From NCBI GenBank assembly GCA_001430745.1, contig KQ482018.1:363612-375225 (forward strand): 11,614 nt of DNA, given 5' to 3'. A program made the translations under genes and the position numbers. Of this stretch, positions 6,801 to 11,614 are shown one piece after another (positions within the stretch are counted from its first letter, which is position 1; the number at the start of each line of letters is the position of its first letter). The notes below the pieces were generated by a model. It had not been told where the DNA came from, searched no databases, and worked only from the letters and a program-made list of their open reading frames with translations. This DNA is from Auxenochlorella pyrenoidosa. Taxonomy: Eukaryota; Chlorophyta; Trebouxiophyceae; Chlorellales; Chlorellaceae.

Positions 6801-9742
6801 CCTGCAGCGGTATGCTAGGGTGATGGGCGACCGGATGGACGTTGTGGTGGGCACCACAGCTGTGGACCTGGACGGCCGTTTTGCCACGTGAGAACTACAG
6901 CTGCCCTCTATAGCTGCGAGGAGCTGGCGCTGCCTGTCCGTCCGCCTCCCCCGCCCGCCCGCCTGCCTCCCCCGCCTGCCATGGCCGGCCGTCTTGCTGG
7001 CAGGCTCCTGCCTGCTTCCCGCCAAGGCGGTGCTCTTGCTGGTGGTGGTCACCCCCCCTGGCCTCGTCGCACCCGCCCCCAACTGCCTGGCTGTGCCTGG
7101 GCGCCCCCCCCCGTCTGGCTGGCGGGCTCTCCGCAGCGCACGCCACGCCCGGCATCACTCACCCCTGGTGCATGCCGCGCCGTGCTGGGTGCCAAACGTG
7201 CAGCGTGCGCACCGGCGAGTCCAACCTGGGCAACTTCGTTTGCGACGTGTGGCGAGAGGTGGGTGCAGGGCGCCGGCGCTGGTGGGGGCCGCGTTTGAGC
7301 CCTCGAGGGGCTGGGATGCGACGCGCCACCTGTGCCTGGCTGGCCTGCAGCAAGGGGCAGTGGAAGGCCAGGCCAGACCTGGCCTGCCTTTGCGGGGCTG
7401 CATTCTGCTGCAGCGCTGCCCTCCCGGCATGAGCGTGTGCCGTCCCCAAGGCTTCTCAAAGCCGGTCTTGGCGGGGCGAGGCGCGCACAGCGGCTGCAAG
7501 GGCTCTCAGAGCTCATGCTCTGGGAGCCTCCCAGGGCGCCTCGTTGGAGGGAGGCAGGACGCACTCCCATGCGCCCCGCCTGGCTGCCACCTGCTGTGCA
7601 GGCGTGCCACAGCGATGTGGCGCTGCTCAACGGCGGCACGCTGCGATCAGGTGCGAGGCGTGGGGCAGCACCCACATAGCACGGTCCTCACGGCTGCGCG
7701 GGGACCTCGTGGCTTTGGGCGCCGGGCGGCTGAGGACGCCAGCTCAGCCAGGCCCAGTGGCTGGGCTGCCTGCGCCGCCTGCACTGCCGGAGGATCATGA
7801 GCCCATCGCGCCGCGCATGCGGCCAGCTGGCCGGCCAGCAGCAGGTCCTTGTCCTGCCCCCCCCCCGTGCTATCCCAGTCATGCCTGTTGTGCCTGTCGG
7901 CTGCAGACCGCATCCACCCCGCGGGCGAGCTGACCCACCGCGACCTGAGTAGCATCCTGCCCATGCTCGATGACACGGTCAAGATCCAGGTCACAGGTGG
8001 GCCCAGCTGGCGACAGGTGGTCAAACTTTTGACTTGCGCGTTGACCGGCCCCCGCTGCGCAGCTGGGTGCACGTCGTTTGGCATAGGCCTGCCTCAGACC
8101 GTCTACTGCCATGCGGCTGCTCGCCATGCTCTCCAAATGGCACGCCATGCTGTCCGATGGCTTGTTATGCTCACTGGTGGCTCGCCATGCTGTTCGATGC
8201 CTCGCCACTGCTCCCTGGTGGCAGGCTCCCAGCTGGTGGCTGCCCTTGAAAACGGCGTCAGCCAGTGGCCCAAGCTGGAGGGGCGCTTCCCGCAGGTGTC
8301 GGGCGTGCGCTTCGAGTTCGACCCCGCGCAGCCCCCCGGGCGGCGCGTCGTGCCCGGCAGCGTGACCGTGGGAGGCGCAGACCTGCAGCCAGGTGGGGGC
8401 TCGGCCGGGGTGAGGCGCTCGCGGCAGCCTGCTGCTCGGTCTGGCTGACAACGTGCGCTGTGATGCTGCCACGACCAGCCATGGGCGGTCGCTTCCAGGA
8501 GGCAGACTTGCTTTGGAGCGGCGACGTGACCCCGTGCCGCGGCTTGCGCCCGCCGTGTGCGCAGATGCGACGTACAGCCTGGCCACCAAAAAGTACCTGG
8601 CAGAGGGCAAGGACGGTGAGCCTGCTATTCGCGTTGCGCTGCTTGGATGCGCTGCCTGTGCTGCCCGCCTCGGGCCCTCACTGCCAGCCTGTGCGCATAT
8701 GGATACCAGGCAGCTCTCTATGCTCATCAATAGTCGCCCATCCGCCCTGCATTCTTGCACCCAACCGTTGCCCCGATGCCCAGGGTACGAAGCGCTTGCG
8801 GGCGCGCCGCTGCTGTGCGACTCAGACTGCACCCCGCTGCTGCCGACCGTGATCATGAACCACTTCCTGCTGCTGCGCACAGTCAACCGATACGTGAGTG
8901 CTAGCCTGCACTGCTTGTGCACATGGCAGGCTGCCTGCTGAGGCACTTGGGCATGATGCACAGGCCGCTTGCTGGCTCTGCGCAGAGCTTCAGCGTGGAT
9001 GCCCGTCTGGTCGGCTGCTGTTTCGGCATGACCAGGGGCTGGCCGGGCCGGGCGGCGTACCGGCGTGACCCCTGCCCTGCCAACCTTGCCTGCACTGATG
9101 GCCCCGTGGGCTGCTGTATGGAGGTCCTCTGTCCCTGCCGCCCTGCTTTTGAGCTCCTCTGTCCCTGGCGCTCCGTCTGGCGCTGCAGGTCGAGGCCACC
9201 GGCCGGCTGCCAGCCTGGCGCCGTGCTGCCGAGCGCCTGCTCAGCCACAGCGACAGCTACGCAGGTGGGAGGGGTGGCGGGGCCTGGGCGGGGCGCAGCA
9301 TGGAGGCTGGGCACGTGCGCCACGGCGCCGGGCTCCCACCCTGCCGCCGTGTGCGCCATACCAGGCGTGCACCACCTTGCAATGGTGCCTGCAGGCTGTG
9401 CACCCGTCGAGTCGCTGTCAGCGTGTCGACTGCGCTCTCATCTTGCGTCCTGAGCTATAGGCTCCGTTACCACTCCACCACCCCAGCCTTCCCTCCCCTG
9501 AGGGCGCAACCCACCTCTTTACCCTGCCTTTTTTTCTTGCCTGTCTGTGCGCAGAGAAGTCGCAGGCACGGCTGCAGGCCGAGGGCATCAGCCGCACCGC
9601 CAGGAAGCACCCGCTCACCGGCCGGTGGGAGATCGCCCCTGTGCTAGACGGCAGGATCCGGCGGCTGGGGGCCGAGGGCAGCGCCCACGGCAGCAGCGTG
9701 CACGGCGGCAGCGCCAGCGGCGGCGGCAGCGAGGTACCGTGA
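3826..9742 (+). CDS. 5'-nucleotidase/UshA-family metallophosphatase, 17 exons
   Basis: Exons: 3826-3875, 4090-4237, 4427-4480, 4588-4756, 5125-5231, 5618-5718, 5896-5929, 6144-6587, 6808-6887, 7204-7258, 7602-7650, 7907-7996, 8225-8392, 8565-8615, 8784-8893, 9189-9264, 9555-9742. They join in phase to 657 residues plus TGA. The N-terminal calcineurin-like phosphoesterase domain shows HLND (13-16), EPVGGAAR (28-35), SGDAF (52-56), GNHDFDFG (85-92), THMRLPND (187-194), GHDHD (210-214) and KSGTDF (229-234), which supply the ligands of a two-metal site. The C-terminal nucleotide-binding domain has DLDGRF, VRTGESNLGNF, NGGTLR, ENGVSQWP and FPQVSGVRF. The family hydrolyses phosphate esters such as nucleoside 5'-monophosphates; the exact substrate is not shown here. 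No signal peptide or membrane segment, so probably cytosolic, unlike UshA or CD73. A TGA lies in frame 12 bases before the ATG, supporting the start. Residues about 247-340 and the Gly/Ser-rich tail are low-complexity additions. Confidence 0.9.
3876..4089 (+). other. Intron 1 of the nucleotidase gene, GC-AG type
   Basis: The family block HLND-[IV]-Y-[DN]-I is rebuilt exactly if exon 1 ends at GACAT and the intron begins GCAAGT. Then AT joins C to give Ile, followed by TAC GAC ATC. The only nearby GT choice (GTGATA at 3880) leaves the wrong phase for the acceptor at 4088-4089. GCAAGT is the classic strong GC donor. The intron is 214 bases long and contains an AT stretch, GATATATATC, near its start. 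Confidence 0.75.
5484..5617 (+). repeat. Imperfect minisatellite ending at a 3' splice site
   Basis: Inside intron 5 (5232-5617), the core CCCACCG(C/G)TCC recurs at about 5485, 5513, 5538, 5567 and 5596, so the spacing is 25-29 bases. The spacers are variants of TGGCCGTGCCTGTCC. A weaker copy lies near 5425. The last unit ends TGGCCGTGCAG and forms the acceptor of exon 6. Confidence 0.75.
6588..6807 (+). other. Intron 8 of the nucleotidase gene, probable GC-AG type
   Basis: Exon 8 reads DPAVEEIVQ up to CAG and is followed by GCGAGG. Exon 9 starts RYARVMGDRMDVVVG after CGCCTGCAG. Joining at the GC gives the expected EEIVQRYARVM helix. A GT donor six bases earlier (TT then GTGCAG) is also in phase but would drop Val-Gln and is a poor donor. 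The intron is 220 bases long. Confidence 0.55.
8119..8224 (+). repeat. Local tandem duplications at the end of intron 12
   Basis: CTCGCCATGCT occurs at 8120 and 8181. CGCCATGCTGT(C/T)CGATG occurs at 8143 and 8183. CTGGTGGC occurs at 8174 and 8215, where the second copy forms the acceptor CTGGTGGCAG. The period is about 40 bases. All of this lies within intron 12 (7997-8224). Confidence 0.6.
9121..9188 (+). repeat. Short direct repeat at the end of intron 15
   Basis: GAG(G/C)TCCTCTGTCCCTG occurs at 9121 and again at 9151, a period of 30 bases. It is followed by the doubled element TGGCGCT(C/G) at 9166 and 9178, the second of which leads into the acceptor TGGCGCTGCAG. Confidence 0.6.
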
Positions 9743-10573
9743 TGGGTGCTTGGGAGGTTCCTTGCCGGGGGCGGCGGCTCGGCCCGCGGTGTTGACATGC
9801 AGCTCCTGGCCGTGCTCGCAACACCTGGCAGGTTGATGGGCGTTTTGCGGGCCCTCATCCTCTTTTTTGATGGGCTGCTCCAAACTTCACATGCCAGTAC
9901 CATGTGCAGTACCGGCTGTGCCCAAGTGGATTTTACCACGCTTATGCAAGCAGCTGCAGCTGCCCAGATACACAGAGCTGCTGTTGCCGGGGGGAGGGGG
10001 AAGGCCTTGTGGCGCCCTCGTGCAGCAATCCGACCCCTGGCAGAGGAGCAGTGAAAGGCTGCCTTGCTTGACTGCAGCAGGCTTGATGGGGGCATGGCGG
10101 GGTGGCAGGGCTGCCGCCGCCGCGCAAGCCAATGTGCTTTGTACAGCAAATGTATGCAGGGAACAGCAAAGCATTTCAGTAACACTGCGGGCATCACTAC
10201 CGCTGACAGTGCACACCAACAAGCAGGCACCTTCAGCCGATTGTGCGGTAAGCTGCCTTTCTGCACTTGGTGGTGCATGCAAGGTGATGTCAACAGCACA
10301 ATGCGCATCAATTGCAATATGGGCAATATCTATGAGTCGACACTACATGCTGCTGATAGAACACCGACTGGACATGAAGACCAACTCAAACCCAAGCTGC
10401 CCCAGACTGCTTGCGTGTGTGGACGGCAGCTGCCGGCAGGCGCGCCAGCGTGGCGCCGCCAACCTGTTTAAATCGCGGCTCTCTCTCGCATCCCGCACTC
10501 CAGCCGATCGCAAGGCCCTTCTGCATCGACGCTGCAATTGGCAGGAGCCATCGCGTCGATCGGGTGAGGCGAT
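9743..10573. other. Intergenic stretch without a recognised gene
   Basis: Between the TGA of the nucleotidase and the ATG of the next gene I find no reading frame with protein-like composition on either strand. Base composition is less GC-rich than in the genes. It should hold the 3' untranslated region of the nucleotidase and the promoter of the next gene. The volvocine poly(A) signal TGTAA was not found on the plus strand here, which either argues against a Chlamydomonas-type signal or means that the mRNA uses a variant. Confidence 0.5.
10467..10472 (+). promoter_or_regulatory. Possible TATA-like element (TTTAAA)
   Basis: TTTAAA stands out in GC-rich sequence about 100 bases upstream of the ATG at 10574. 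With a start site about 30 bases downstream it would leave a leader of about 75 bases. Only the position and AT content support it. Confidence 0.2.
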
Positions 10574-11614
10574 ATGCCAGGGAGCGTGCGGTGCTCGGCC
10601 GCCGCCCTCCTGCTGCTCGGTTCTCTTTGCGCAGCCGCAGCATCGCGAGTCCCTAGTGGCAGGTTCGTCCTCGAGAGGTGAGCACTCGGGTGCATACGCC
10701 CATCGACAGACGTGCAGCTTCAGCCAGTGGCAGAATTGATATTTTGGCCTGGTTTGCCACTGCTTGGCCTCTGTCTGGCGCTGCAGATACTGCAGTCTCA
10801 GCCTGCAGGATATGATTTATCAGGCTCGCAGTGGACTGGGATGAATCTGTGGTTGGCAGCAGCACAGGGGGTAGGCGGGAGCGAGGCAGGCGGGGACGCG
10901 CTGCCGCCAGGCCCCAACCGCTATCACATTCAATTCGTCTGCCACACTGCGTGCAGGGCCTCTGGCAGCGATGCGGCCGCTCCACGCCGCTCCTTGCTGC
11001 TGAAAGGCGGCACCGACACGGCCTCGGGCAGGGTAAGTGCCGCTCCCGACAAATCTGTTTTACCGCTCACAAAGAGCAGCCTGCAGGTGCCTTGCCACGC
11101 TTTGCCCTCCTTGGCCCCACACCGTACACCACCGTCTCACTCGTCGTGCACGCCAGGCTCTGATCTGACCTGCCATCCAATCGCCGCTGCCTGCGGTAAC
11201 AGCCAGCGCACCGGTCGGCAGCGCTGCCGTGCGGCGGGGAGCTGGCGCGTACCGCTGGATTGCGGCGCGCAATCACCCAGCAACACAGCTTCCTCTACTG
11301 CTTCCGCCTCGCCCTGCCCTGCCCCCATTTTGCTCCCATTTTGCCTCTTTTCTTGCAGCACCCATATTTTGTGTCGGTCCGCAACTTCTCGCCGCTCACC
11401 TCATTTGCCACGCTGGGCCCCTCCTGGCCCGACTCGGTCAACTCGGCGTCCATGCCCCACGGTGCGTGGGTGTGGTGGTGGTGGTGGTATGGCGAGTGCG
11501 TGTGTGTGTGTGCGCGCGTGTGCAGCATGCCGTGGCAGCCTGCGCTGCCCCCCCCTACCCAGCGCATTTTACCACTGTGAGCTCCCGCCCTGCACCCACA
11601 GCCGCAGCCCGCCC
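10574..11614 (+). CDS. Secreted or endomembrane protein with a signal peptide, unknown function (partial at the 3' end)
   Basis: Proposed exons: 10574-10677, 10957-11032, 11359-11461 and 11602 to the window edge. Phases match at each junction (2, 0, 1) and donors are GTGAGC, GTAAGT and GTGCGT. Exon 1 starts MPGSVRCSAAALLLLGSLC followed by AAAASRVPSGRFVLER. This is a typical signal peptide: an Arg, then a Leu-rich core, then small residues for cleavage near Ala-Ala-Ser. Exon 2 adds ASGSDAAAPRRSLLLKGG, then TDTASGR. Exon 3 adds HPYFVSVRNFSPLTSFATLG, then PSWPDSVNSASMPHG, and exon 4 begins with Ala residues. The product should enter the secretory pathway. I do not recognise the mature part, and fewer than 105 residues are visible. 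An extra exon inside 11033-11358 cannot be ruled out. The ATG was chosen because the signal peptide begins right there. Confidence 0.6.
11474..11520. repeat. GGT and TG microsatellites in an intron
   Basis: A run of GGT triplets (11474-11488) is followed after a short spacer by alternating TG, then CG, dinucleotides (about 11497-11520). Both lie in the intron after 11461 of the signal-peptide gene. Alternating purine-pyrimidine tracts of this kind are prone to slippage and to Z-form DNA. Confidence 0.75.

Noticed and set aside
9734..9739. GTACCG as a donor leading to further 3' exons of the nucleotidase
   Set aside because: It is in phase and could splice, but the frame stops at TGA two codons later, the conserved family sequence has already ended, and no convincing downstream exon was found.
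9418..10326. Minus-strand open frame of about 300 codons across the last nucleotidase exon and the intergenic region
   Set aside because: It lies antisense to a well-supported exon. Its composition is mixed Cys/His/Ser/Pro-rich with no motif, as expected from a GC-rich shadow frame.

Overview
The window looks like nuclear DNA from a green alga, most likely a GC-rich chlorophyte of the Chlorella/trebouxiophyte or Chlamydomonas kind. It is GC-rich. Its genes are split by many short introns of about 70-390 bases, with donors such as GTGAG, GTGGG and GTGCG and acceptors such as CTGCAG or GTGCAG. The proteins carry long Ala, Gln, Ser, Pro and Gly runs encoded by CTG/CAG-type triplets. No bacterial gene order, rRNA, tRNA, CRISPR array or complete mobile element was seen. 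All gene models come from reading splice sites, frame and intron phase by eye. The organism assignment is inference.

Left third (1 to about 3.6 kb, minus strand): one multi-exon gene that runs off the left edge. Its product has an alanine-rich helical N-terminal part, a Ser/Gln/Pro/Ala-rich linker, a 2H-phosphoesterase-like domain with two His-x-Thr-x motifs (HMTM and HVTV), a second long low-complexity region and, at the window edge, a CUE-like ubiquitin-binding motif. Five introns between positions 3208 and 1056 keep phase. The 5' end is unresolved.

Middle (3826-9742, plus strand): a complete 17-exon gene that joins to 1974 coding bases, or 657 residues plus a stop. It encodes a cytosolic calcineurin-like metallophosphatase of the 5'-nucleotidase (UshA/CD73-like) superfamily. 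The metal-binding blocks are clear (HLND, SGDAF, GNHD, THM, GHDHD), as are the C-terminal-domain blocks (NGGTLR and ENGVSQWP). Two of its introns are best explained as GC-AG introns. Several of its introns carry local tandem duplications that resemble their own 3' splice region.

Right end (about 9743-11614): about 830 bases without a convincing gene. A third gene then starts at 10574 on the plus strand. Its first exon encodes a signal peptide, later exons join in phase, and the gene runs off the right edge. I do not recognise the product.

The first two genes are divergent and share a short upstream region that ends at 3825, which is a candidate bidirectional promoter. One encodes a putative RNA- or nucleotide-end phosphoesterase and the other a nucleotide phosphatase. 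A joint role in nucleotide or RNA-end metabolism is possible but is only an inference from position.
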